Source: Rubrobacter sp.
GTDB lineage: Bacteria > Actinomycetota > Rubrobacteria > Rubrobacterales > Rubrobacteraceae
DNA: 10,060 nucleotides
Assembly: GCA_013695335.1 (NCBI GenBank)
Contig: JACDAR010000199.1
Coordinates: forward strand, 1-10,060
Direction: 5' to 3'
The translations under genes were made by a program, and so were the position numbers. How positions within the stretch are numbered: the first letter of the stretch is position 1; every line of letters starts with the position of its first letter. Under the pieces are notes generated by a model. The model worked only from the letters and a program-made list of their open reading frames with translations. It was not told where the DNA came from and searched no databases. This document shows positions 1 through 6,313 of this stretch, piece after piece.

Positions 1-2
1 AC

Positions 3-326
3 GCGATGGTGTTGCTTGCCCGGCCCAGCCAGAAACTCCTCCTGGCTGGCATCGTGGGCAACTCCGCCATCGTGCTGCTTTATCTGGTTACGCGCACGCT
101 GGGGATACCGTTCTTCGGCCCCGAGGCCGGGGTTGTGGAAGAGGTGGGCGTCCTCGATGTGATCGCCACGGCCTCAGAGGCTGCGCTCGTGATCGGGCTG
201 TGCGGGATGCTTGTTTGGAGGCTTCCACGCCAGGACCGGGCTGTGATGCTCATTCTGGCGCTGGCCGCCGGTTTGCTTCTGGTCCACCTGCCGCATCTGG
301 TGCTGTTCTTCCGGCTGATCTTCTAG
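3..326 (+). CDS. Integral membrane protein, C-terminal part (5' end outside window)
   Basis: I do not recognise a named family. The reading frame is open to the window edge. The first ATG is at position 6, but it has no room for a visible ribosome binding site, so the gene probably begins upstream. The 106 residues from that ATG form about three hydrophobic segments (roughly residues 12-30, 48-69 and 78-105), with short polar links containing FFGPEAG and VGVLDV. Similar multi-pass proteins of unknown function occur in Rubrobacter, where a segment like this lies at the C-terminus; this is from memory and not checked. It stops with TAG at 324-326, three bases from the end of the convergent regulator gene, so the two transcripts must overlap or terminate inside each other. 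No catalytic motif is visible. Confidence 0.6.
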   Translation, partial: AMVLLARPSQKLLLAGIVGNSAIVLLYLVTRTLGIPFFGPEAGVVEEVGVLDVIATASEAALVIGLCGMLVWRLPRQDRAVMLILALAAGLLLVHLPHLVLFFRLIF

Positions 327-329
327 AAC

Positions 330-2687
330 TCAGCCGTCTTCGAGCGCGTAGGCGACCGCCTGGTCCAGGTCCATCGAGCGGCCTTCATTCCAGGCGGTTG
401 TCCACGCTTCTTCACCCAGCTCTTCGCGGGCGGTCCTCTCTGCGTCGAGGTGGAACTGGTCGTCTACTTGCGCGTACAGGGGCACGCCTACCCTTTCGAG
501 CATGGCCTCCGCCGCGCCCAGCATCCGCGCGGTGCGGCGTGGTTCGTCCCTCCCTCGTTCCACGACCGCTACCGCAATTATCCCGTACGCGGAGTTCACC
601 ACGTCCCTGAACTCGTGACCGACCGCGAGCGAGCGGCGGAAGTACCGGGACGCCTCCTCGCCGTCGCCCGCTGTCCACGCCGCCTGGGCCAGGATATAGA
701 GTGACATCTCGCCAGCGAGCCGGTCTCCTATGCGCTGTGTGATCTCCAGCGCCTCGCGGGCATAGGCGGCGCCCCGCTCGAGGTCGCCCTGCGTCGTGTA
801 CGGAACAGACAGGTGGGTCAGGATCTGGGCCGTGTTCCATTCCAATCCAAGCCGCTGGCAGAGTTCCAGCGACTCTTCGAGGAGCCGGGTGGCACGCTCC
901 AGGTCTCCGAGCTGGAGCGCCGCGAAACCCGCTATGCCAACGAGGTTCGCCTCCGCGTGTTCGTCACCGGCCTGCCGCGCTAGCCCGATGCCCTCCTCCG
1001 AAATATCCCTCAGCCGCTCGTTCTCCCCGGAACCGTATATGCAGACCGAGAGCGCCCAACTCATCCTGGCACGCATCCCCGTCGGTGCATCCGCGGCACG
1101 GTCGAGAGCCTGTTCCATCAGACGCCGCCCCTCGCTGTGACGCGCGCGCATCACCCAGTACATCGCGATATCCCAGCCTACGCGGGATGCTGTCTCGATG
1201 TCACCGGCTTCCACAGAGCGTCCGATCACGGCGCGCAGGTTATCGTTCTCCGCTTCCAGGCGGTCGAGCCAGGAGACCTGATCCCAACCCTTTATCCCTG
1301 ACTCTGCCCGTTCGGCGAGCGCCAGATAGTGTTCTTTGTGCCTCCCAACGGCCCGATCCCGCTCTTCATCGCTCTCGTTCAACCGTTCCATGGCGTACTG
1401 ACGAACGGGCTCGAGCATCCGGTAGCGCATCTCGCCAGCCGAAGCCTCAGCCAGAACCAGCGACTGCTCGACCAGCCGCCCGAGCAGATCCAGCATGTCG
1501 TCAGCCTCATGGTCTATCTGCGCCGTCCCCACTTCTTCCGCCGCTTCCAGCGTGAAGCCGCCGGCGAACACGGATAGCCTTCGGAACAGGGCTTTCTCTT
1601 CTTCGGAGTGGAGATCGTAGCTCCAGTCGAGGGCCGCGCGCATGGTACGTTGTCTTTCGGGGAGATCCCGCGCCCACCCGCCTGAGAGCGCCCGATCCAG
1701 ACGTTCGAGGAGCGATGCAGGATCGAGGAACCTGGCCCTCGCCGCCGCAAGTTCCAGCGCGAGGGGAAGCCCGTCCAGCCGCCAGCAGATGGCGGCAACC
1801 GCGCCAGCGTTCTCCCCCGTCACCGTGAACGCTGGAGAGGCTGCCTGCGCGCGCTCCACGAAAAGATAACCGGAGGATGACGAGAGTACATCCTCGGGGT
1901 TCGTGGAGACCGTGGATGGGGGGAGTCCCAGCGGGGGAACAGGGTATTCCTGCTCACTCCTGATGCGCAGGGAGGCGCGGCTGGTGACGAGGATCTTGAG
2001 GTCGGGGCAGCCTTCGATCAGGGCCGCCACGTCCGGGGTGGCCTGGAGCACGTGCTCGAAGTTGTCGAGGACGAGCAGCATCTTCTTCCCCCGCAGAAAA
2101 TCGCGGATGGTGTCCAGTGGGGCCAGCCTCGCCGTGTCCTTCAGGCCAAGCGACTGGGCGATGGTTGGCGCCACGAGCGCGGCGTCGCCGAGCGGGGCCA
2201 GGGCCACGAACGCGACGCCGTCCGGGAGGTTCTTTTCCATCTGACGGGCGGCTTCCAGCGCCAGCCGCGTCTTCCCCATGCCGCCGACCCCCGTGAGCGT
2301 CAGGAGCCGGGTCTCGGAACGCGCCAGAAGATTCCCTATCTCTTTCAGCTCCCGCTCCCTGCCCAGAAACGGCGTAGTAGGGGCCGGAAGGTTGAATGCC
2401 AGGGTTTCCGGCGCGGAGGCGGCAATTGGTGCTGGGTCGGAGTTCCGCTGATGTCGGCTGGGCATGGCGTCGAGGAGTGCCGCGCGTTTCTCGTCTGTCA
2501 ATTCTAGGGCTTCGGCGAGGGAACGGACTGTGTGGGGATATGGACGTTTCCTCTCCCCGCGCTCGATGGCGCTCACGCCCTTGGCGGTCATGCCAGCCTT
2601 TGCCGCGAGTTCCTCCTGCGTCAGGCCCGCAGACTCCCGCAGGTTCCTCAGCCTCTCGCCGAACGTGTTACCACGCATCTTGCTCAT
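330..2687 (-). CDS. XRE-type HTH / NB-ARC ATPase / TPR transcriptional regulator (STAND family)
   Basis: This is a 785-residue predicted cytoplasmic, ATP-dependent regulator. An XRE helix-turn-helix spans residues 9-63 (GLTQEELAAKAGMT, GVSAIERGERKRP). The NB-ARC ATPase begins near 106 (PFLGRERELKEI), with Walker A GVGGMGKT at 133-140, Walker B LLVLDNFE at 204-211, the VTSR motif at 234-237 and GLPLALELA at 306-314. A winged-helix stretch follows (about 340-430). TPR-like helix pairs fill about 480-700; clear units start near 593, 633 and 673 (GDLERA, GDLERG, GDGEEA). The C-terminus has ARMLGAAEAMLERVGVPLY, typical of this family. STAND proteins usually bind a ligand through the repeats and switch by nucleotide exchange; the ligand is unknown. 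The ATG at 2687 has GAGG 7 bases upstream; Met4 is an alternative. It is divergent from the exported-protein gene at 2937, a possible target. Confidence 0.9.
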   Translation of the reverse strand: MSKMRGNTFGERLRNLRESAGLTQEELAAKAGMTAKGVSAIERGERKRPYPHTVRSLAEALELTDEKRAALLDAMPSRHQRNSDPAPIAASAPETLAFNLPAPTTPFLGRERELKEIGNLLARSETRLLTLTGVGGMGKTRLALEAARQMEKNLPDGVAFVALAPLGDAALVAPTIAQSLGLKDTARLAPLDTIRDFLRGKKMLLVLDNFEHVLQATPDVAALIEGCPDLKILVTSRASLRIRSEQEYPVPPLGLPPSTVSTNPEDVLSSSSGYLFVERAQAASPAFTVTGENAGAVAAICWRLDGLPLALELAAARARFLDPASLLERLDRALSGGWARDLPERQRTMRAALDWSYDLHSEEEKALFRRLSVFAGGFTLEAAEEVGTAQIDHEADDMLDLLGRLVEQSLVLAEASAGEMRYRMLEPVRQYAMERLNESDEERDRAVGRHKEHYLALAERAESGIKGWDQVSWLDRLEAENDNLRAVIGRSVEAGDIETASRVGWDIAMYWVMRARHSEGRRLMEQALDRAADAPTGMRARMSWALSVCIYGSGENERLRDISEEGIGLARQAGDEHAEANLVGIAGFAALQLGDLERATRLLEESLELCQRLGLEWNTAQILTHLSVPYTTQGDLERGAAYAREALEITQRIGDRLAGEMSLYILAQAAWTAGDGEEASRYFRRSLAVGHEFRDVVNSAYGIIAVAVVERGRDEPRRTARMLGAAEAMLERVGVPLYAQVDDQFHLDAERTAREELGEEAWTTAWNEGRSMDLDQAVAYALEDG

Positions 2688-2730
2688 ACACCGCCTCGAA
2701 TCCAGGTTTCATTCTCAAGCGTAATGCCCG

Positions 2731-2758
2731 ATTTTACGGAGGCCAGTTGCCAAGGCAA
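2731..2758 (-). promoter_or_regulatory. Sigma70-like promoter of the XRE-NB-ARC regulator
   Basis: On the minus strand TTGCCT (2758-2753) is followed after 16 bases by TAAAAT (2736-2731), a good -35/-10 pair. Transcription would start near 2724, leaving a 5' leader of about 37 bases before the ATG at 2687. No other pair of comparable quality is seen in this 249-base gap for the minus strand. Confidence 0.5.
2747..2758. promoter_or_regulatory. 12-bp palindrome over the regulator's -35 box (candidate operator)
   Basis: TTGCC-AA-GGCAA is a perfect 5+2+5 inverted repeat that includes the TTGCCT -35 hexamer of the regulator promoter. XRE proteins commonly bind short palindromes and repress their own genes, so an autoregulatory site is plausible. 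A 10-base match can arise by chance, and no second copy was seen. Confidence 0.25.
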
Positions 2759-2794
2759 ATCTCCCATCGAACTATCTCGCGATTTCGTGATCTC

Positions 2795-2814
2795 CGATCA
2801 TCCCACGATCATCC
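2795..2814 (+). repeat. 9-bp direct repeat at 11-bp spacing upstream of the 2937 gene
   Basis: CGATCATCC occurs at 2795-2803 and again at 2806-2814, separated by CA, so the copies lie exactly 11 bp apart on the same face of the helix. It sits immediately upstream of the ACCCAC boxes and the candidate -10 of the exported-protein gene, where an activator would bind. Confidence 0.5.
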
Positions 2815-2823
2815 TCACGCCGC

Positions 2824-2852
2824 ACCCACGCTTCGCCCACACTTCCTAGAGT
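2824..2852 (+). promoter_or_regulatory. Promoter with paired CCCAC boxes for the exported-protein gene at 2937
   Basis: ACCCAC (2824-2829) and GCCCACA (2835-2841) lie 11 bp apart. They are followed after 5 bases by TAGAGT (2847-2852), which fits the actinobacterial -10 pattern TANNNT. No TTGACA-like -35 exists; the first box sits where a -35 would be, which suggests activator dependence. The leader would be about 77 bases. The same layout occurs at 3961-3988 in front of the next gene. Confidence 0.45.
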
Positions 2853-2936
2853 AGGTGCGGTGTGGATGGGATGCCGGGCCGTCGGGCGGCACACTGGGCA
2901 CGTTCCAGAAACCAGAGACGGAAAGGAAGGCGCACC

Positions 2937-3872
2937 ATGATGAAGAAGATCGCCAGGAGGACGTTGAGGATAGCGCGGGGAACGGCCCTCGCCGTGGGTG
3001 CTGCGGTGATGATGGCCGTGGTTCTCGGGGTGACCACAACCGCCCTCGCGGGAACGGGGGTGGGCGCCACCTTCAACCTCGGCAAGGCAAACACGGTAGA
3101 CGCCGTGAGCCGGCTGGTTGGCAGCGTCACGGGTTCCATGCTGATCGTAGACAACAACGGCGCGGGGACGGCCCTGGATCTCCGGGTCGGACCTGCCACC
3201 ACCCCGCCGGATCAGAAGACTGCCGCGCCGATGAAGGTCGATTCGCAGGCCAGGGTGGACAACCTCAACGCCGACGAGCTGGATAACAAGAGCGCGTCGG
3301 ATTTCCTCGCCGCGGACGGCAAGGCCCAGAACGCGACCCACGCCGATCAGGCGGACTCGGCCACCAACACACAGAACGCAGCGAACGCGCAGAACGCCAC
3401 CGCCGCGCAGAACGCGGACAAACTCGATGGCAAGGACTCTAGTGAGTTCGCAACGAAGTCATCTGAGGCGTGGCGTCAGATCACTACCACTGGCACGAAT
3501 CCATACAACCGGTTCTATGCGGGATGGACGAACTTCGATGGCGAGCACAGCACTGCCGCTTACTACAAGGACTCCCAGGGCATCGTCCATCTCAAGGGCG
3601 TCGTCAGGAGCGGCAGTTTCTACGACTGTTGCTACAACACCGAGGACGGCATGATCTTCCTGCTCCCCCAAGGCTACTGGCCCTCCGAACATCGGGTGTT
3701 CACGACCCTCTCGGGTTCCAACACCAGTGTCGGCCGGATAGATATAGGCAGGGGCGGATGCTACGGAACCCAGAATCTCCCCTCGGGAACCTGCGGCGGC
3801 GCCGTGCAGGCAGTCGCTGGAAACAACGGTTGGATCTCCCTCGACGGCATCAGCTTTCGGGCCGAAGGATAG
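2937..3872 (+). CDS. Exported protein with DxLDGKDSxEF-type repeats and phage-tail-like C-terminal domain
   Basis: This is a 311-residue secreted protein of unknown function. The start at 2937 (MMKKIARR) is chosen because GGAAGG lies 6 bases upstream and it yields a proper signal peptide: a basic N-terminus, a hydrophobic core at about 17-33 and a likely cleavage after TTTALA near 38. Earlier in-frame starts would bury the signal. The mature part begins VGATFNLGKANTVDAVSRL, a segment I associate with Rubrobacter exported proteins. Two NADxLDxKxSxxF units (about 111-124 and 159-171) flank a low-complexity stretch rich in QNA, ADQ and NAA. The last 120 residues (YYKDSQGIVHLKGVV, IFLLPQGYWPSEHR, GWISLDGISFR) resemble C-terminal domains of phage tail or fibre proteins, which suggests a trimeric, surface-exposed adhesin-like module. 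Cysteines near 231, 232, 275 and 286 may form disulfides. A strong terminator follows. Confidence 0.8.
   Translation: MMKKIARRTLRIARGTALAVGAAVMMAVVLGVTTTALAGTGVGATFNLGKANTVDAVSRLVGSVTGSMLIVDNNGAGTALDLRVGPATTPPDQKTAAPMKVDSQARVDNLNADELDNKSASDFLAADGKAQNATHADQADSATNTQNAANAQNATAAQNADKLDGKDSSEFATKSSEAWRQITTTGTNPYNRFYAGWTNFDGEHSTAAYYKDSQGIVHLKGVVRSGSFYDCCYNTEDGMIFLLPQGYWPSEHRVFTTLSGSNTSVGRIDIGRGGCYGTQNLPSGTCGGAVQAVAGNNGWISLDGISFRAEG
3372..3415 (+). repeat. 18-nt tandem repeat inside the exported-protein gene
   Basis: CAGAACGC recurs at 3372, 3390 and 3408, exactly 18 bases (six codons) apart, encoding QNAANA, QNATAA and QNADKL. A fourth copy at 3327 is 45 bases upstream, in the same reading frame. 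The unit can expand or contract without a frameshift and would lengthen or shorten the low-complexity linker of the protein. Confidence 0.55.
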
Positions 3873-3906
3873 TCGCCCCCAGCAAACAGGATAGAGGGTC
3901 GCATCG

Positions 3907-3931
3907 GGCCGGGATCTCCGAGATCCCGGCC
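3907..3931 (+). terminator. Strong intrinsic-terminator-like hairpin after the exported-protein gene
   Basis: GGCCGGGATCT and AGATCCCGGCC form a perfect 11-bp stem around a 3-base CCG loop, 34 bases after the stop codon at 3872. The tail TCTTCTGTGG is only partly T-rich, as is common in high-GC actinobacteria. Confidence 0.75.
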
Positions 3932-3960
3932 TCTTCTGTGGCCTGAAAGAGTGGCTTCGT

Positions 3961-3988
3961 ACCCACACATCACCCACATAGCTACCCT
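3961..3988 (+). promoter_or_regulatory. Promoter with paired ACCCACA boxes for the PD40-RTX gene
   Basis: ACCCACA at 3961-3967 and 3972-3978 are 11 bp apart, followed after 4 bases by TACCCT (3983-3988), a TANNNT -10. The layout matches that at 2824-2852 nearly position for position, including the lack of a canonical -35. A downstream GTGTGGGTG (3998-4006) is the reverse complement of the boxes and could pair with them or add another half-site. The leader would be about 86 bases. Confidence 0.45.
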
Positions 3989-4080
3989 GCGGCCCAAGTG
4001 TGGGTGTGCTGTGGATGGTCTGCTCGCCCGCCTGGCTTCAGAGTGTACCCAGCAAAGAGATTCCGAGGAAAGGAATAGAG

Positions 4081-5580
4081 ATGGACGCCAGGATCACGAA
4101 GATCAACCCGATGAGGACGCTGACGGCGATTCTCGCAGCGCTCCTTGCCGCAACCCTGCTCGCTTTTGTGGCGGGGACGAAACCGGCTGGGGCGACATAT
4201 CCTGGAACCAACGGCGACATCGCCTTCTACAACGACGGCGACGTATGGAGCATGAACCCGGACGGCACGGGCAGGATCAAGCTGACCACCAACTACAATG
4301 CCGAGGATAATCCCACTTTCTCCCCCGACGGCTCCCGCATAGCCTATGAGTTCCTGCGCGGCATCTGGCTGATGAACGCCAACGGCTCGGGGAAACGGGC
4401 TCTGACGGATGGAATGGAGACGGATGAGGACCCAACCTTCTCCCCGGATGGAACCAGGATAGCCTTCTCCAGAAATGACGATATCTGGAGGATCAACGCC
4501 GACGGATCCGGCCCGAAGAACCTCACGCAGACCGCGTCCTTCTCCGAACACGATCCCGCTTACTCACCTGACGGCAGGCTCGCCTATACCCGCGTCGGGT
4601 GCGCCGGGGGAGCGGGGGCTGGGGCCACCTGCGTCTACTCCATGAACGCTGACGGCTCCTCCCAGACCAACCTCACCCCGGAGGATTTCCTGCCGCAGTG
4701 CCCGAACTCCCCTGGCTATTACCACAACGGCTCAGCCCGCGAGCCATCCTGGTCGCCAGACGGCAAGAAGATAGCTTTCTCTGGGGCCCTGATCTGCCCC
4801 CACACCATAGGCAAGGACATCTGGGTGATGAACGCCGACGGCTCGGGCAAGACCAACATCATTGACGACGAAGGGACGAGCGAGCAGCGTCCAGTCTTCT
4901 CCCCTGACGGCAAGAAGATCCTCTTCGAGAGCAACCGCGACAACAGCAGCGGAAGGCTGGAACTCTACACGGTCGGCGTCGGTGGCGGGGCCATCACCCG
5001 CCTGACCTTCAACGACATATGGGAGGGCAACGCCGACTGGGCGCCAGCCTCGCCCCAGTGCGACATAATCGGCACCTCCTCGGGCGACACCCTCACCGGC
5101 ACCAGCGGCAACGACACCATCTGCGGCCTCGGGGGGAACGACCAGATCGATGGCATCGGCGGCGACGAGATCCTGCTCGGGGGCGAAGGCAACGACACCC
5201 TCAGGGGCGCATCGGGCCTCGACACCTTGAACGGCGGATCAGGCAACGACACGGCCACCTTCTCGGGTTCGGCCACCGCTATGGATACCTCGCTCACCAG
5301 CGGTTTCGCCCGCAGGGTCGGGAGCGTCCCGCCCACAGGCGTGGCGCTCGTCGGGATCGAAAACCTCACGGGCTCATCCCTCGGCGACACCCTGAGTGGT
5401 TCGGATACCGCGAACAAGATCATCGGCGGCAAGGGCGCGGACAAACTACTAGGCCTCGGCGGCGGCGACAGGCTCGACTCTCGCGATGACAGGACGGGCA
5501 ACGACACCGTGAACGGTGGGGCGGGGACGGATGTTTGCCTCACCGACGCAAGGGAAGCCGCGATCAACGGTTGCGAGTAA
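4081..5580 (+). CDS. Secreted TolB-like PD40 beta-propeller fused to RTX calcium-binding repeats
   Basis: This is a 499-residue exported protein. The ATG at 4081 has AGGAA at 4071-4075 and opens directly into a signal peptide (hydrophobic core about 13-31, likely cleavage after AGA near 38); the in-frame GTG at 4000 lies in the leader and is rejected. Residues 40-320 carry PD40/WD40-like blades with the signature (F/Y/W)SPDGxxIAF at about 80, 120, 161, 224 and 273, alternating with (I/V)WxMNADGSG motifs, as in TolB and related propellers. Residues 330-395 and 430-485 contain RTX-type nonapeptides (GNDTICGLGGND, GGEGNDTLRG, GGSGNDT), which bind calcium in extracellular proteins. Cysteines at 327, 348, 486 and 498 could stabilise the C-terminal region. 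No Pal or Tol partner is nearby and no catalytic domain follows the propeller, so the role is probably binding or structural at the cell surface; this is inference. Confidence 0.85.
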   Translation: MDARITKINPMRTLTAILAALLAATLLAFVAGTKPAGATYPGTNGDIAFYNDGDVWSMNPDGTGRIKLTTNYNAEDNPTFSPDGSRIAYEFLRGIWLMNANGSGKRALTDGMETDEDPTFSPDGTRIAFSRNDDIWRINADGSGPKNLTQTASFSEHDPAYSPDGRLAYTRVGCAGGAGAGATCVYSMNADGSSQTNLTPEDFLPQCPNSPGYYHNGSAREPSWSPDGKKIAFSGALICPHTIGKDIWVMNADGSGKTNIIDDEGTSEQRPVFSPDGKKILFESNRDNSSGRLELYTVGVGGGAITRLTFNDIWEGNADWAPASPQCDIIGTSSGDTLTGTSGNDTICGLGGNDQIDGIGGDEILLGGEGNDTLRGASGLDTLNGGSGNDTATFSGSATAMDTSLTSGFARRVGSVPPTGVALVGIENLTGSSLGDTLSGSDTANKIIGGKGADKLLGLGGGDRLDSRDDRTGNDTVNGGAGTDVCLTDAREAAINGCE

Positions 5581-5604
5581 AGTCGTTGGCGGAACCAGAC
5601 TACC

Positions 5605-5630
5605 GGGGCGGGGCCATATGGTCCCGCTCC
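5605..5630 (+). terminator. Hairpin after the PD40-RTX gene, possible terminator
   Basis: Bases 5605-5615 pair with 5620-5630 in an 11-bp stem with two G-U pairs and an ATAT loop, 25 bases after the TAA. There is no T tract. The GCGGGGCC arm (5608-5615) can instead pair perfectly with GGCCCCGC at 5653-5660, so two exclusive structures are possible. Confidence 0.45.
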
Positions 5631-5686
5631 CATCGAACACAGGAAAACAGTCGGCCCCGCGCTATGTCTATCGTTGCGGAGATCGG

Positions 5687-5692
5687 TAATAT
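5687..5692 (+). promoter_or_regulatory. Candidate -10 box for the lipoprotein gene
   Basis: TAATAT at 5687-5692 lies 34 bases before the lipoprotein start in a locally AT-rich stretch. The hexamer 17 bases upstream (ATGTCT, 5664-5669) is a poor -35. The CCCAC boxes seen before the two preceding genes are absent here, so this gene may be regulated separately. Confidence 0.25.
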
Positions 5693-5726
5693 TTCCAAAA
5701 TCAGCCCAGAGAGAAAGGAGCAGCGG

Positions 5727-6218
5727 ATGAAAAAAGAGAACACAGAGACGAAGATTGCCAGGGAAGCCTGGATCACGAAGGCGAGGCGCGGCGCTGTTCT
5801 CTGCGCCGCGCTCGGCGCGCTCACGTTGGCCGGATGCACCTCGGGCACCCTCACTGGCATCAAGCAAAACTGCCAGTCGAGCGGCGGGTTGCTCTCGACG
5901 GACAAGATCTCCTGTTCAGGCAGCGCGAGCACCGCGAAGGGCCAGCCGAGCCTCGACATCATAGATACCGATGGAGACCTTTCCGGCACGTACCGGTTGC
6001 AGGCTTCGATCTCCATCGGCGAGGGAACCACGAAGGCGAGCGTCACAGCCGCCGACGGAAAACAGACGGGCGGAACCATCTCACCTGGCAAGCCCCTCGA
6101 ACTTGATGGCATAGTCAGCCTGGACGAGGACGACGAAGAGGTAAGCCTGGCCCTCAAGACCAAAGGCAAGACCGTCAAGGACATAGTCTACGAGGCAACC
6201 CTCACCCCGGCGAACTAG
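5727..6218 (+). CDS. Small lipoprotein of unknown function
   Basis: This is a 163-residue protein. The ATG at 5727 is preceded by AAAGGAG (5714-5720) at 6-base spacing, the best ribosome binding site in the window; longer in-frame starts back to 5535 overlap the previous gene and lack one. The N-terminus has charged residues, a hydrophobic stretch at about 23-36 and the lipobox LAGC with Cys37, so it should be lipid-anchored on the outer face of the membrane. The mature part includes a Cys-containing segment (KQNCQSSGG, KISCSGSAS; Cys49 and about Cys63 may pair), then beta-rich sequence with LDIIDTDGDLSGTYRL and an acidic LDEDDEEV stretch. I recognise no named domain. It is the third consecutive gene for an exported protein, which suggests an envelope role. 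Confidence 0.75.
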   Translation: MKKENTETKIAREAWITKARRGAVLCAALGALTLAGCTSGTLTGIKQNCQSSGGLLSTDKISCSGSASTAKGQPSLDIIDTDGDLSGTYRLQASISIGEGTTKASVTAADGKQTGGTISPGKPLELDGIVSLDEDDEEVSLALKTKGKTVKDIVYEATLTPAN

Positions 6219-6232
6219 CGAGGAATCCCATA

Positions 6233-6283
6233 GAAAGACGGCGCTGCCTGGCGGAGATTCCGTGGATGCCGCTACCGTCTTTC
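6233..6283 (+). terminator. Long-loop hairpin with T-rich tail after the lipoprotein gene
   Basis: GAAAGACGG (6233-6241) and CCGTCTTTC (6275-6283) form a perfect 9-bp stem. The 33-base loop contains a smaller GCGG/CCGC pairing (6251-6254 with 6269-6272). CTTCTTA follows. The A-rich 5' arm and T-rich 3' side fit a bidirectional-looking terminator, but the loop is long. Confidence 0.4.
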
Positions 6284-6307
6284 CTTCTTATGCGGCCCCA
6301 TCCGCGT

Positions 6308-6313
6308 TACGAT
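6308..6313 (+). promoter_or_regulatory. Candidate -10 box of a leaderless transporter transcript
   Basis: TACGAT (TANNNT) ends 7 bases before the in-frame GTG at 6321, the distance expected when transcription starts at the start codon. A weak TTCTTA (6285-6290) lies 17 bases upstream. No Shine-Dalgarno sequence precedes either possible start of this gene. Confidence 0.3.

Noticed and set aside
330..2687. STAND NTPase as an antiviral (Avs-like) defence gene
   Set aside because: The N-terminus is a DNA-binding XRE domain, not a nuclease, TIR or protease effector, and no defence genes are nearby. A transcriptional regulator is the simpler reading.
4000..4080. GTG at 4000 as start of the PD40-RTX gene
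   Set aside because: It would place 27 extra residues before the signal peptide and overlap the predicted promoter region; ATG 4081 has a good ribosome binding site.
4965..5867. 300-residue minus-strand open frame opposite the PD40-RTX gene
   Set aside because: It is rich in Pro, Ser and Leu, mirrors the repetitive Gly/Asp codons of the RTX region and overlaps two well-supported genes. No family motif or ribosome binding site.
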